Positions 37,466-46,194 of a DNA stretch of 64,000 nucleotides are shown here, in pieces (positions within the stretch are counted from its first letter, which is position 1; each line of letters opens with the position of its first letter). The position numbers and the translations under genes are program-made. The stretch is taken from NCBI GenBank assembly GCA_030431095.1, contig JAUIJU010000012.1, positions 19,246-83,245 of the forward strand, read 5' to 3'. The notes under the pieces were generated by a model. It saw nothing but the letters and a program-made list of their open reading frames with translations, was not told the origin of the DNA and did not search any database. The stretch comes from Gammaproteobacteria bacterium (GTDB taxonomy: Bacteria > Pseudomonadota > Gammaproteobacteria > Xanthomonadales > SZUA-36).

Positions 37466-38416
37466 TCAGGACAGCTGTTGCTCGAATTCGGGAATGACCG
37501 TGAACAGGTCACCCACCAGTCCGATGTCGGCCACTTCGAAAATCGGCGCGTCGGCGTCCTTGTTCACGGCCACGATGGTGCCCGCGTCCTTGATACCGGT
37601 CAGGTGCTGGATGGCGCCTGAAATCCCGAAAGCCAGGTAGAGCTCGGGAGAGATGATCTTGCCGGTCTGCCCCACCTGCATGTCGTTGGGCACGTAGCCC
37701 GCGTCCACGGCGGCGCGCGAGGCGCCGACGGCGGCGCCGAGCTTGTCGGCCAGGCCGTAGATCAGGTCGAAGTTCTCGGCGCTGCCCAACGCGCGTCCGC
37801 CGGACACCACCACCGGGGCGGTCTGCAGGTCAGGCCGGTCGCCGCCCGCGCCTTCCAGGCCCACGTAGCGGGTGTGCGCAGCAGCCTCGCAGGCGGCCGC
37901 GCGGTCCTGCACGGCGCCGCTGCCGCCTTCGCCGGCGGCGGACCAGGAGGCCGAGCGGGTGGTGCCGGCGATGACGGCGCCCTCGGGCACGCTCACGTCG
38001 ACAATGGCATTGCCGGCGTACACGGGCCGTTTGAAGGCGCGTTCGCCATCCACCGCCATGATGTCGCTCAGGGCATTCACGCCCATCAGCGCGGCGGCAT
38101 GGGGGAGCACGTCCTTGCCATAGGTGGACGACGGCGCCAGCACATGGCTGTAACCGTCCGCGGCGGCGGCCAGTTCCGGGCCGTGGTTCGCCGCCAGCGG
38201 CGCGGCCAGGTGCGGCGCGTTGGTGGCCAGCACGGCATTCACGCCCTGCAGGGCGGAGGCCTGTGCGGCCACGCCGTCGATGCCGTCGCCCAGCACCAGG
38301 ATGTCGACGTCGCCGCCGCCGTGAGCGGTGATGGCCTGTGCGCAACTGACGGCCTTGGCGGTACCGGGGTTCAGGGTGTCGCCGTCGTGCTCGGCGAGGA
38401 TCAGGATTTTGCTCAT
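37466..38416 (-). CDS. etfA: Electron transfer flavoprotein, alpha subunit
   Basis: The 316-residue subunit binds FAD and carries electrons from acyl-CoA and other dehydrogenases. The N-terminal MSKILILAEHDG, VVSGGRALGS, GYVPNDMQVGQTGKIISPELYLAFGISGAIQHL in outline (residues about 240-275) and the closing AVNKDADAPIFEVADIGLVGD in outline are typical. ATG 38416 is chosen for the family N-terminus; the open frame before it is shadow of etfB. It lies 11 nt after etfB. Confidence 0.96.
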   Translation of the reverse strand: MSKILILAEHDGDTLNPGTAKAVSCAQAITAHGGGDVDILVLGDGIDGVAAQASALQGVNAVLATNAPHLAAPLAANHGPELAAAADGYSHVLAPSSTYGKDVLPHAAALMGVNALSDIMAVDGERAFKRPVYAGNAIVDVSVPEGAVIAGTTRSASWSAAGEGGSGAVQDRAAACEAAAHTRYVGLEGAGGDRPDLQTAPVVVSGGRALGSAENFDLIYGLADKLGAAVGASRAAVDAGYVPNDMQVGQTGKIISPELYLAFGISGAIQHLTGIKDAGTIVAVNKDADAPIFEVADIGLVGDLFTVIPEFEQQLS

Positions 38417-38427
38417 GTCAGTGCTCC

Positions 38428-39174
38428 TCAGACCAGTCCGCGGTTCTTCAATTCGGCCACCAGGGCTGCCGTGTCGTCCACCATGATGCCGCGCCCGCGC
38501 GGTTCTGGCGGTGCGTGGTGGCCGGCCTCGGGGGCCACGCCGACGACGCCGCCCAGTTCGTCCAGGGCGATCACGTCCAGCGGCTTGCGCTTGGCCTTCA
38601 TGATGTCCGGCAATTTCACGAAACGCGGCTCGTTGAGCCGCAGGTCGCTGGTAATCACGGCCGGCAGATCGATTTCGATGGTTTCCAGCCCCGCGTCCAC
38701 TTCGCGGGTGACGGTGGCGGTTTCGCCGTTCAGCGAAACCTTCGAGGCAAAGGTGGCCTGCGGCCGGCCCCACAGCGCGGCGGTCATCTGCCCGACCTGG
38801 TTGCTGTCGTCGTCGATGGCCTGTTTGCCCAGGAACACGATGCCGGCCCCTTCGCGCTCGGCCAGCGCCTTGAACACCTGCGCCACCGTCAGCGGCTGTA
38901 GCGTGTCACCGGCTTCGACCTGGATGGCGCGGTCGGCGCCCATGGCCAGGCCGGTGCGCAGTTGCTGCTGGACGTCGCCGGGCCCGATGGACACGACGAT
39001 CACTTCGTCGGCCTTGCCGGCTTCCTTCAGGCGCAGCGCCTCTTCGAGCGCAATTTCGTCAAACGGGTTGACGCTCATTTTGACGCCGTCGGTTTCGACG
39101 CCGCTGCCATCACTTTTAACGCGTACGCGGACGTTGTAGTCCACCGCGCGCTTGATGCCGACGAGTATCTTCAT
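38428..39174 (-). CDS. etfB: Electron transfer flavoprotein, beta subunit
   Basis: The 248-residue partner of EtfA begins [19 protein letters not shown] and contains the signature [17 protein letters not shown] and [22 protein letters not shown] segment (reads [15 protein letters not shown]), with the AMP-binding region. It lies between the ETF-QO gene (43 nt gap) and etfA (11 nt), so all three electron-transfer genes are probably cotranscribed. Confidence 0.96.
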   Translation of the reverse strand: MKILVGIKRAVDYNVRVRVKSDGSGVETDGVKMSVNPFDEIALEEALRLKEAGKADEVIVVSIGPGDVQQQLRTGLAMGADRAIQVEAGDTLQPLTVAQVFKALAEREGAGIVFLGKQAIDDDSNQVGQMTAALWGRPQATFASKVSLNGETATVTREVDAGLETIEIDLPAVITSDLRLNEPRFVKLPDIMKAKRKPLDVIALDELGGVVGVAPEAGHHAPPEPRGRGIMVDDTAALVAELKNRGLV

Positions 39175-39217
39175 GGGAGTTCCTGTTGGGTGTTGGGTGT
39201 TTGCTGGTGACGTTTGA

Positions 39218-40828
39218 TCAGAGGTTCTGGTAATTGGGGCCGGCGCCGCCTTCGGGCGTGACCCAGTTGATGATCTGGTACGGGTCCTTGATGTCACAGG
39301 TCTTGCAGTGCACGCAATTGGCGGCATTGATCTGCAGACGGCGTCCACCTTCATCCTCCACCATCTCGTAGACGGCGGCCGGGCAGAAACGGGTGCAGGG
39401 GTTGCCGTACTCTTCGGTGCAGCGCTCGGTACAGACATCCGGCTCGAGGATCTTCAGGTGCACCGGCTGGTCTTCGTCGTGCTCGGTGGCGGCGAAGTAG
39501 ACCGAGGCCAGGCGGTCGCGCGGCGGCAGTTCGCGCGGGCCCCATTCACGCTCCGGCGGATTGAATTCCGCGCGCTTCTCGAGTTCTTCGTGGTCGGCGT
39601 GGTTGCGCAGGGTGCGCGGCAGCGCGCCACCGGTCAGCGTCTCGATGGCCGCCGTCAGCAGGCCGCGCCAGAGGCCCTTGTTGAAGCCGGGCCGGATGTT
39701 GCGCACTTTCTTCAGTTCCGCCATCACCGGGCTCGCGCGCAGGCGCGCGTCGAAACCTTCCGCGGCGCCTTTTTCGGCAATGTGCCCGGCGGCCAGCATG
39801 CCCGAACGCAGCGCCTGGTGGGTGCCCTTGATCTTGGGCACGTTGAGCAGGCCGGCGGCATCGCCGATCAGCACGGCGCCGGGCATTTCCACCTTCGGCA
39901 GAGACTGGAAGCCGCCTTCGACCAGCGCGCGTGCGCCGCTGGATATGATTTCGCCGCCCTCGATCAGCTCCCGCACCATGGGGTGGTGCTTGAACTGCTG
40001 GAAGGCCTCGAAGGGCACGAAGTCCGGGTCGGCGTAGTCCAGCCCACAGACGTAGCCCAGGGCGATGCGGTCCTCGTCGAGGTGATAGATGAAGCTGCCA
40101 CCGTAGATGTCGCTGTCCAGCGGCCAGCCCAGGGTGTGCTGCACCAGGCCCGGAGTGGACTTGCCGGGAGCGACTTTCCACAGCTCCTTCATGCCGATGG
40201 CGTAGGTCTGCGGGTCGCTGTCAGCGTCCAGCTCGAAACGGCGGATCAGCTGTTTGCTGAGGTGGCCACGGCAGCCTTCACCCAGCACCGTGGTCCTGGC
40301 ATGAATCTCGATGCCCTGCACGTAGCTGTCCTTGGGCTCGCCAGCCAGGTCCACGCCCATGTCACCGATGATCACGCCACCCACGGCGCCTTCATCGGTG
40401 AAATGAATGTCGGACGCGGCGAAGCCCGGGAATATGTCCACACCGGCGGCCTCCGCCTTGTCCGCCAGCCACTGGCAGGTGGCGCCCAGGGAAACGATGA
40501 AATTGCCGTGGTTGTTCTGCTGGGGCGGCGTGGGCAGCTTGCGCCTGGATGCTTTGCCCAGGTACCAGAACTCGTCTTTTTCCACGGGAACGCAAATCGG
40601 TGGGGGCGCGTCGCGCCAGCCCGGTACGAGCTCATCCAGGGGCCCGGGCTCGATCACCGCGCCGGACAGGATGTGGGCGCCCACCTCCGAGGCCTTTTCG
40701 ATCACCGCCACCATCAGGTCTGCGTCAAGCTGCTTCAGGCGCAGTGCGCAGGCCAGCCCGGCGGGTCCGGCGCCGACCACGACGACGTCGTATTCCATGA
40801 TTTCGCGCTCGGCGTCAGGCAGGCTCAT
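39218..40828 (-). CDS. Electron transfer flavoprotein-ubiquinone oxidoreductase
   Basis: The 536-residue FAD/4Fe-4S enzyme passes electrons from reduced ETF to ubiquinone at the inner membrane. The N-terminal [20 protein letters not shown] motif is at about residues 15-31. The C-terminal cluster Cys residues are in [11 protein letters not shown] and [16 protein letters not shown] 40828 is preceded by AAGGTGA; a later ATG (40798) starts nearer the FAD motif but lacks a ribosome-binding site. It heads the ETF-AACS-hydrolase-MBL-halogenase run. Confidence 0.96.
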   Translation of the reverse strand: MSLPDAEREIMEYDVVVVGAGPAGLACALRLKQLDADLMVAVIEKASEVGAHILSGAVIEPGPLDELVPGWRDAPPPICVPVEKDEFWYLGKASRRKLPTPPQQNNHGNFIVSLGATCQWLADKAEAAGVDIFPGFAASDIHFTDEGAVGGVIIGDMGVDLAGEPKDSYVQGIEIHARTTVLGEGCRGHLSKQLIRRFELDADSDPQTYAIGMKELWKVAPGKSTPGLVQHTLGWPLDSDIYGGSFIYHLDEDRIALGYVCGLDYADPDFVPFEAFQQFKHHPMVRELIEGGEIISSGARALVEGGFQSLPKVEMPGAVLIGDAAGLLNVPKIKGTHQALRSGMLAAGHIAEKGAAEGFDARLRASPVMAELKKVRNIRPGFNKGLWRGLLTAAIETLTGGALPRTLRNHADHEELEKRAEFNPPEREWGPRELPPRDRLASVYFAATEHDEDQPVHLKILEPDVCTERCTEEYGNPCTRFCPAAVYEMVEDEGGRRLQINAANCVHCKTCDIKDPYQIINWVTPEGGAGPNYQNL

Positions 40829-40869
40829 GCGGGGCGGTTCACCTTGTCGGATGACGTTGGAAACGGGGC

Positions 40870-40875
40870 ATTATA
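40870..40875 (-). promoter_or_regulatory. Candidate -10 for the ETF-QO operon
   Basis: A perfect TATAAT on the minus strand lies 41 nt before the ETF-QO ATG. The region 16-18 bases upstream has no recognisable -35, so an activator may be needed. Confidence 0.45.
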
Positions 40876-40921
40876 GCGGCAGAATCGCCCTGGTCCCATG
40901 ATCCGTAAGGACGGTTTTGGC

Positions 40922-40927
40922 TATACT
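40922..40927 (+). promoter_or_regulatory. Candidate -10 for the cyclic-nucleotide-binding gene
   Basis: TATACT (5/6) lies 53 nt before the ATG at 40981, in the divergent gap with ETF-QO. No clear -35 was seen. Confidence 0.35.
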
Positions 40928-40980
40928 GACTGCGCTTTGACACCCGGGCCGTGCGAAGCCCGGACACGAGGACACCCGCA

Positions 40981-41343
40981 ATGAACATGCTCGAATACTT
41001 CAAGAACTGGGACGACGTGGTGGAGTTTCCCAAGAAGACGCAGATCTTCGGTGAAATGGACCCCGCCGATTACATGTACGTGATCCTCAGCGGCGAGGTG
41101 GAGGTGACCCTGCGTGGCGAACCCCTCGGCGCCGAGCTGGAGGGCGGCATCGTGGGTGAAATGGCCATGATCAACAATTCCACCCGCTCCGCCGCGGCGA
41201 AAACGCTGACCAAGGTGCGCGCCGCGCGCATCGACCGTGATCGCTTTCGCGACATCATCACCGACAACCCGGATTTCGCCCTGCACCTGATGCAGGTCAT
41301 GGCCAACCGGCTGCGCGTGGCGGACCAGGTGATCGCCGGCTGA
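40981..41343 (+). CDS. Stand-alone cyclic nucleotide-binding domain protein
   Basis: The 120-residue protein is essentially one cNMP-binding beta-roll: PADYMYVILSGEVEVTLRG, then GGIVGEMAMINNSTRSAAAKTLT (phosphate-binding cassette), then a C-helix (LHLMQVMANRLRVADQVI). It lacks the Crp helix-turn-helix and any enzymatic domain, so it would act as a sensor or adaptor through an unknown partner. Whether it binds cAMP, cGMP or another ligand is not known; the conserved Arg of the cassette reads TRSAAA, which supports nucleotide binding. ATG 40981 is chosen because it starts the domain. Confidence 0.85.
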   Translation: MNMLEYFKNWDDVVEFPKKTQIFGEMDPADYMYVILSGEVEVTLRGEPLGAELEGGIVGEMAMINNSTRSAAAKTLTKVRAARIDRDRFRDIITDNPDFALHLMQVMANRLRVADQVIAG

Positions 41344-41359
41344 GCGACACCGCCCGCGG

Positions 41360-42448
41360 TCAGTCCAGCGTCTTGTCAAAGCGGCGGACCGCAACGGTCA
41401 GCGCCAGCACCAGGAACACCCCGAGCGCGGCCAGTTCGCCACGCAGTTCCCACAATTCCGCGCCCCGCAGCACCACACCGCGAATCAGGCGCATGAAGTG
41501 CGTCATGGGCAGCACCTCGGCGATCCACTGCGCCGCCGTGGGCATGCCGTCGAAGGGAAACATGAATCCCGACAGCAGGATCGACGGCAGCAGGATGAAG
41601 AACGTCATCTGCATGGCCTGGAACTGGTTCGTCGCCAGGGTGGAGATCATCAGTCCCAGGGCCAGGTTGGCCACGATGAACAGCAGGATCACGGTGTAGG
41701 CGTCCAGCAGGTTCCCGCGGATGGGCACGCGGAACAGCCAGTCGCCCAGCAGCAGGATCAGGGTGGCCTGCACCAGTCCGATCACGATGTACGGCAGAAT
41801 TTTCGCGACCATCAGCTCCGTCGAGCGGATCGGCGTGGTGATCAGCAGCTCCAGGTTGCCCCGCTCGCGCTCGCGCACGATGGCGACGGCGGTGAACAGG
41901 GTCATGGTCATGGTCAGGATGATGCCGATCAGGCCCGGCACGGTGTTCACCGGCGAGCGCCGTTCCGGATTGTAGTAGGTGCGCACTTCCAGGGTGGGCG
42001 GCCGGTCGTTCACCGGCGTGGTGCGCGCCGGCATCGCCAGGCTGGCCGCCGCGCCCTGCACCACGGTGTCCGAACCGTCGATCAGCAACTGACCCGCGGC
42101 GCGGTCCTGCTGTTGCAGGCGCCGCTCGAAATCGGGCGGCAGGTAGATACCCACGCTGATCTGCCCGGCGCGCATCAGTTCCTCCAGCGCGGCGGCGCTG
42201 CCTGCCTGGTGCGTGATGTCGATGACCTGCGAGCGGGCCAGGTCCTGGACGTACTGGCGCGAGGCGGCGGTGGCGGACAGGTCGGCGATTCCCGCGGAGA
42301 GATGTCGTGGATCCATGTTGATGGCGTAGCCGAACAGCAGCAACTGCATGATGGGCAGGCCCACGATCATGCCGAAGCTCAGGCGATCGCGACGCAGCTG
42401 GCGCACTTCCTTGGCGGCCACGGCGCCGATGCGGCGCAGGAATTTCAC
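41360..42448 (-). CDS. ABC-2 type exporter permease
   Basis: The 362-residue permease has an N-terminal membrane segment (SFGMIVGLPIMQLLLFGYAI), a periplasmic domain of about 150 residues, and five C-terminal membrane segments with the ABC-2 layout (for example LIGIILTMTMTLFTAVAIV and the RERERGNLELLITTPI cytoplasmic signature). It resembles YbhS/YhhJ proteins. Only one permease is present, so a homodimer is expected. It overlaps the ATPase gene as ATGA. Confidence 0.9.
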   Translation of the reverse strand: MKFLRRIGAVAAKEVRQLRRDRLSFGMIVGLPIMQLLLFGYAINMDPRHLSAGIADLSATAASRQYVQDLARSQVIDITHQAGSAAALEELMRAGQISVGIYLPPDFERRLQQQDRAAGQLLIDGSDTVVQGAAASLAMPARTTPVNDRPPTLEVRTYYNPERRSPVNTVPGLIGIILTMTMTLFTAVAIVRERERGNLELLITTPIRSTELMVAKILPYIVIGLVQATLILLLGDWLFRVPIRGNLLDAYTVILLFIVANLALGLMISTLATNQFQAMQMTFFILLPSILLSGFMFPFDGMPTAAQWIAEVLPMTHFMRLIRGVVLRGAELWELRGELAALGVFLVLALTVAVRRFDKTLD

Positions 42449-43410
42449 GCCACACGCTCCTGCCGTGTCGGCAGCGTGGCGGCCACGAACACGTCTTCCA
42501 GGCTGGCGGGCGCGGGGTCGCAGCGCTCGACGCCGAACCCGGCCCGGCGCACCGTGTCGGCCACGGCGACGGCCGCGTCGTCATGTTCACTTGCCGCCAG
42601 CACGCGCAGTTCGTTTCCGATCTGCGCCACGCTGAGCACCCAGGGCTCGGCGTGCAGGGCCTTGCCGGCGCGCCGCGGCCGGTCGGTGCGCAGCACCACC
42701 ACCTGGGCGTCGATGTCGCGGCTGAGCGCCTCCGGACTGCCGGCGGCGGCCAGCCGCCCCTGGTCGAGAATGGCCAGTTCGTGGCAGCGCCCGGCTTCGT
42801 CCATGTAGTGGGTGGACACCAGGATGGTGGTGCCGGCCTCGACCAGGTCGAACAGCGACTCCCAGAAGGCGCGGCGGTTCTCCGGGTCCACCGCGCTGGT
42901 AGGTTCGTCCAGGAACAGCAGTTCCGGTTCATGCAGCAGCGCGGCGCCCAGCGCCAGGCGCTGTTTCTGGCCGCCGCTCATGGTGCCGGCGCGCTGATCC
43001 AGCAACCGGGTGAGCTCGTAGCGTTCACACAGGGCATCCACGCGCTCACGCTTCGTGGCGCGGGGCAGGGCATAGACCTCGGCCATGAAGTCGAGGTTCT
43101 CGCGCACCGTCAGGTCTTCGTACAGTGAAAACTTCTGGGTCATGTAGCCGACCTTGCGGCGCAGGGCCTCGGCCTCGGCGGGAATCGCGTGACCCAGCAC
43201 CGTGGCTTCGCCCTCGGTGGGTGTGAGCAGGCCGCAGAGCATGCGGATGGTGGTGGACTTACCCGAGCCGTTGGGTCCCAGGAAGCCGTATATGCGCGAG
43301 CGCGGAACCGCCAGGTCCACGTGGTCGACCGCCCGCAGCGCACCGAAATCGCGGGTCAGGCCGCGCGTGCGGATCGCGAGGTCGGCGTGCCTGGCGTCGG
43401 TCCGGACCAT
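42445..43410 (-). CDS. ABC transporter ATP-binding protein
   Basis: The 321-residue ATPase has Walker A GPNGSGKST (about residues 45-53), the Q-loop YMTQKFSLYEDLTV, the signature MSGGQKQRL, Walker B ELLFLDEPTSAVDP and the H-loop STHYMDE. A C-terminal domain of about 80 residues follows. ATG 43410 was chosen; the frame upstream is HlyD shadow. It is a single nucleotide-binding domain, smaller than the double-ATPase YbhF. It works with the permease and HlyD-type protein in the same operon. Confidence 0.93.
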   Translation of the reverse strand: MVRTDARHADLAIRTRGLTRDFGALRAVDHVDLAVPRSRIYGFLGPNGSGKSTTIRMLCGLLTPTEGEATVLGHAIPAEAEALRRKVGYMTQKFSLYEDLTVRENLDFMAEVYALPRATKRERVDALCERYELTRLLDQRAGTMSGGQKQRLALGAALLHEPELLFLDEPTSAVDPENRRAFWESLFDLVEAGTTILVSTHYMDEAGRCHELAILDQGRLAAAGSPEALSRDIDAQVVVLRTDRPRRAGKALHAEPWVLSVAQIGNELRVLAASEHDDAAVAVADTVRRAGFGVERCDPAPASLEDVFVAATLPTRQERVA

Positions 43411-43417
43411 GGCATCC

Positions 43418-44377
43418 TCAGGGCAGCCAGGCTTCCAGCGGCACGCCCGTGGGCAGGTCCGCGGCACCCGGCAGGTCCACCTCCGCCAGGTAGGCCAGGC
43501 GCGAGCGGTCGTGCTCGGTCAGGGCGAAGTAGGGGGTGAAGCTGGCGTCGGCCGACACCCAGCGAACGGTGCCTTGCAACGGTTCCGGCAGGCCGTCGAC
43601 GGCGACCAGCAATTGCGTTCCCGGCGTGATGCGGGCGCGCAGGGGCTCGGCTACGTACACCCGGGCATACGGCCGCGCCGTGTCGAGCAGAACGGCCACG
43701 GTGGCGCCGGGCGCCGGGCGTTCGCCGACTTCGAACAGCACCTTGTCGATGACGCCGTTCATCGGCGCCGCCAGGGTGAGGCGCTGCAGGTCGAGTTCGG
43801 CCTGCGCCACACCGGCTTCCTGAACCGCCAGCGCCGCTTCGGCCTGTTTGAGTTCTTCCAGCGTGGTGCCGTTGAGCAGGCGCTCCAGGGCCTGGCGCTG
43901 GGCCGCTTCACGGGCCGTGGCGTCGGCCAGCAGGTCCCGCCGGTTGTCCCGGGCCTGCTCTTCGCCGAGGCCCCGTTCGAACAGGTTGTTCTCGCGCTCG
44001 TAGTTGGCCCGGCTGTTGCGTACGAGGGCTTCCGCAGCGGCCAGGTTTGCGCGGGCCTGGGCGATGTCTTCCTCGCGCGGCCCGCGGCGCAGTTCCGCCA
44101 GCCGCGCCGCGGCCTGGTCGCGGCTGGCCGTGGCCCGCGCCAGGCGGGCTGCATTGCGGGTGGGGTCCTGTCGCAGAATGACGGTGCCGGCGGCAGCCCT
44201 GGCGCCGTCCTCGACGAAGATGGCGGTGATGGGTTCACTGCTTTCCACCGCCAGTTCCACCCGGTCCCGTTCCAGGGTGCCGACCAGGTGATCGTTGGTT
44301 TCCTGCGAGCAGGCCGCCAGGGCGCAGGCCACGGCCAGCAGCAGTGACGTGAGGCCAGGTTGCGTGCAGCGGCTCAC
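43418..44377 (-). CDS. HlyD/YbhG-like membrane fusion lipoprotein
   Basis: The 319-residue protein carries a lipobox (ALAAC, Cys about 23), a biotinyl-lipoyl-like first strand set (VGTLERDRVELAVESSEPI), a long Arg/Ala/Glu coiled-coil hairpin (about residues 75-190) and the returning LTLAAPMNGVIDKVLFEVGE barrel segment. This is the membrane-fusion design of HlyD/YbhG periplasmic adaptors linking an ABC exporter to an outer-membrane channel. It lies between the TetR gene (4 nt overlap) and the ATPase (7 nt gap). Confidence 0.9.
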   Translation of the reverse strand: MSRCTQPGLTSLLLAVACALAACSQETNDHLVGTLERDRVELAVESSEPITAIFVEDGARAAAGTVILRQDPTRNAARLARATASRDQAAARLAELRRGPREEDIAQARANLAAAEALVRNSRANYERENNLFERGLGEEQARDNRRDLLADATAREAAQRQALERLLNGTTLEELKQAEAALAVQEAGVAQAELDLQRLTLAAPMNGVIDKVLFEVGERPAPGATVAVLLDTARPYARVYVAEPLRARITPGTQLLVAVDGLPEPLQGTVRWVSADASFTPYFALTEHDRSRLAYLAEVDLPGAADLPTGVPLEAWLP

Positions 44378-45018
44378 GAGGCGATCACTCCGTGTTTCAA
44401 CAAGCGTTGAATCTGTGCCCTGATGCGATCGCGCCCGTCACCGACCGGGGCCACGCCGATCACTCGTTCGGTCAGGCTCCCGGCGACCAGCGGGAACACC
44501 ACCATGGCCAGCAGCAACACCGTCAGGGCCTCGGGATCGGCGTCTTCGGACAGGTCTCCGCGTCGCTGGGCCTGGCGCACCAGTTCCGGAATCCGTCCAC
44601 CCAGGCGCGGCGCGAAGCGGATGGCGAAGGCCTCGCGCAGGTTGCCGCCGGGCAACAGGGCCTCGCGCACCAGCAATGGCAGCAGGTTGGGGTGCTCGTC
44701 GGCCAGCCCGTAGACCAGGTCCAACAGGGCCAGGGGTGAGCCTTCGGGGTTCTCCAGCAGAGCCTGCATGGCTTCGGCCATCGGCTCCAGGGCGCGTTCG
44801 AACACGGCCTCGAGCAGGCCGTGCTTGCCACCGAAGTAGTAATTGACCAGTGCCGGGTTGGCCTCGGCGGCCTCGGCCACCGCGCGCACCGGCGTCGCGG
44901 CATAGCCGTGGCGTGTGAACAGGCGCTCTGCCGCTTCCAGCAACTGTTCGCGCAGGTTGGCGTCGTCTCCGGCCGGAGGGCGGCCGCGGCGGCGGGGGAT
45001 TTCCTTGGTTCTGGACAT
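44374..45018 (-). CDS. TetR family regulator (CecR-like)
   Basis: The 214-residue repressor has an N-terminal TetR helix-turn-helix (LLEAAERLFTRHGYAATPVRAVAEAA, about residues 27-52, followed by NPALVNYYFGGKHGLLEAVF). The remainder is a ligand-binding helical domain. Gene order TetR-HlyD-ATPase-permease parallels ybiH(cecR)-ybhG-ybhF-ybhSR of Escherichia coli, whose regulator responds to drugs. It probably represses its own operon through the AT-rich palindrome just upstream. Confidence 0.9.
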   Translation of the reverse strand: MSRTKEIPRRRGRPPAGDDANLREQLLEAAERLFTRHGYAATPVRAVAEAAEANPALVNYYFGGKHGLLEAVFERALEPMAEAMQALLENPEGSPLALLDLVYGLADEHPNLLPLLVREALLPGGNLREAFAIRFAPRLGGRIPELVRQAQRRGDLSEDADPEALTVLLLAMVVFPLVAGSLTERVIGVAPVGDGRDRIRAQIQRLLKHGVIAS

Positions 45019-45027
45019 GCCTGAATA

Positions 45028-45047
45028 TTAATTAAACATTTAATTAA
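45028..45047. promoter_or_regulatory. TetR operator palindrome
   Basis: TTAATTAAACATTTAATTAA is a perfect 9-2-9 inverted repeat, strikingly AT-rich in a GC-rich genome. It starts 10 nt before the tetR ATG. A weak promoter for tetR (TTGTAT and TAATAT, 17-base spacer on the minus strand) overlaps it, which fits autorepression. Confidence 0.7.
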
Positions 45048-45180
45048 ATACAAGCCGGTGCAAACGGCGTTTGAGCAGGGTGTCGAGGGCCAGGAAGCCG
45101 ATTGAAATTTCGTATGCCGAAGACTGCCTGGCAGTGTCCCCCCCCGGTTGCCGGGATTATCATAGGGGCTGTTCCAACCC

Positions 45181-46194
45181 ATGCTGACGTCACCCGTGAG
45201 TCCCCTGCACCCAGAACTGTCCGTCGCACCGATGATGGACTGGACCGACCGCCACTGCCGCTATTTTCATCGGCTGCTGGCGCCGTCGGCCCTGCTGTAC
45301 ACGGAGATGGTCACCACCGGCGCGCTGCTGCACGGCGATCGTCAACGCTTCCTGGCCTTCAATCCGGAAGAGCACCCGGTGGCGGTTCAGCTCGGCGGCA
45401 GCGATCCCGATGACCTGGCCGCCTGCGCGCGGTTCGCCGAAGCGGCGGGCTATGACGAGGTCAACCTGAACGTGGGTTGCCCGTCAGACCGGGTACAGCG
45501 CGGTCGCTTTGGCGCCTGCCTGATGAAAGAGCCCGAACTGGTGCGTGACTGCCTGGCGGCCATGCGTGCAGCGGTCACCGTGCCGGTCACCATCAAAACC
45601 CGCCTGGGCGTGGACGAGTTGTACGACTACGGCTATTTCCGTGATTTCGTGGGCGCGGTGCTCGAATCCGGCATCAAAACGGTGATCGCCCATGCCCGCC
45701 GCGCCTGGCTCAGCGGCCTGAGCCCCAGGCAGAACCGCGACGTCCCGCCGCTGGATTTTGACTGGGTGTACCGCCTCAAGGATGAACTGCCGGAGGTGAC
45801 CGTGGTGCTCAATGGCGGCGTGGTGGACCGCGAGGCGGTGGCGAGCCACCTGGCGCGGGTGGACGGCGTGATGATCGGTCGTGCGGCCTATCACGACCCG
45901 TGGTTCCTGGCCGAATGCCAGGCCGAATGGTTCGGTGGGGGTCAGCCCCGGCGCCGCGAGGACGTGGTCGCGCCGATGAGCGCCTACCTGGAAGCCCGGG
46001 TGGCGGACGGCCTGCCGGTCAAGCACGTAACGCGGCATGTGCTGGGCCTGTTCCAGGGCCAGCCCGGCGCGCGCGCCTGGCGACGGTACCTGAGCGAGAA
46101 CGCACACCGCGACGACACCAATGCACGGATCCTCTTCGAGGCCCTTGAAGCCATGGCTTCGGCCACGGGGACGGCGGCGCGGCAGGTGTCATGA
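45181..46194 (+). CDS. dusA: tRNA-dihydrouridine(20/20a) synthase DusA
   Basis: The 337-residue flavoprotein reduces uridine 20/20a in the tRNA D-loop. SVAPMMDWTDRHCRYFHRLL is the DusA FMN-binding N-terminus (about residues 15-34). NLNVGCPSDRVQRGRFGACLM holds the catalytic Cys (about residue 101), with ARRAWLSGLSPRQNR characteristic of DusA rather than DusB/C. It is translationally coupled (ATGA) to the amidinotransferase-like gene. Confidence 0.96.
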   Translation: MLTSPVSPLHPELSVAPMMDWTDRHCRYFHRLLAPSALLYTEMVTTGALLHGDRQRFLAFNPEEHPVAVQLGGSDPDDLAACARFAEAAGYDEVNLNVGCPSDRVQRGRFGACLMKEPELVRDCLAAMRAAVTVPVTIKTRLGVDELYDYGYFRDFVGAVLESGIKTVIAHARRAWLSGLSPRQNRDVPPLDFDWVYRLKDELPEVTVVLNGGVVDREAVASHLARVDGVMIGRAAYHDPWFLAECQAEWFGGGQPRRREDVVAPMSAYLEARVADGLPVKHVTRHVLGLFQGQPGARAWRRYLSENAHRDDTNARILFEALEAMASATGTAARQVS

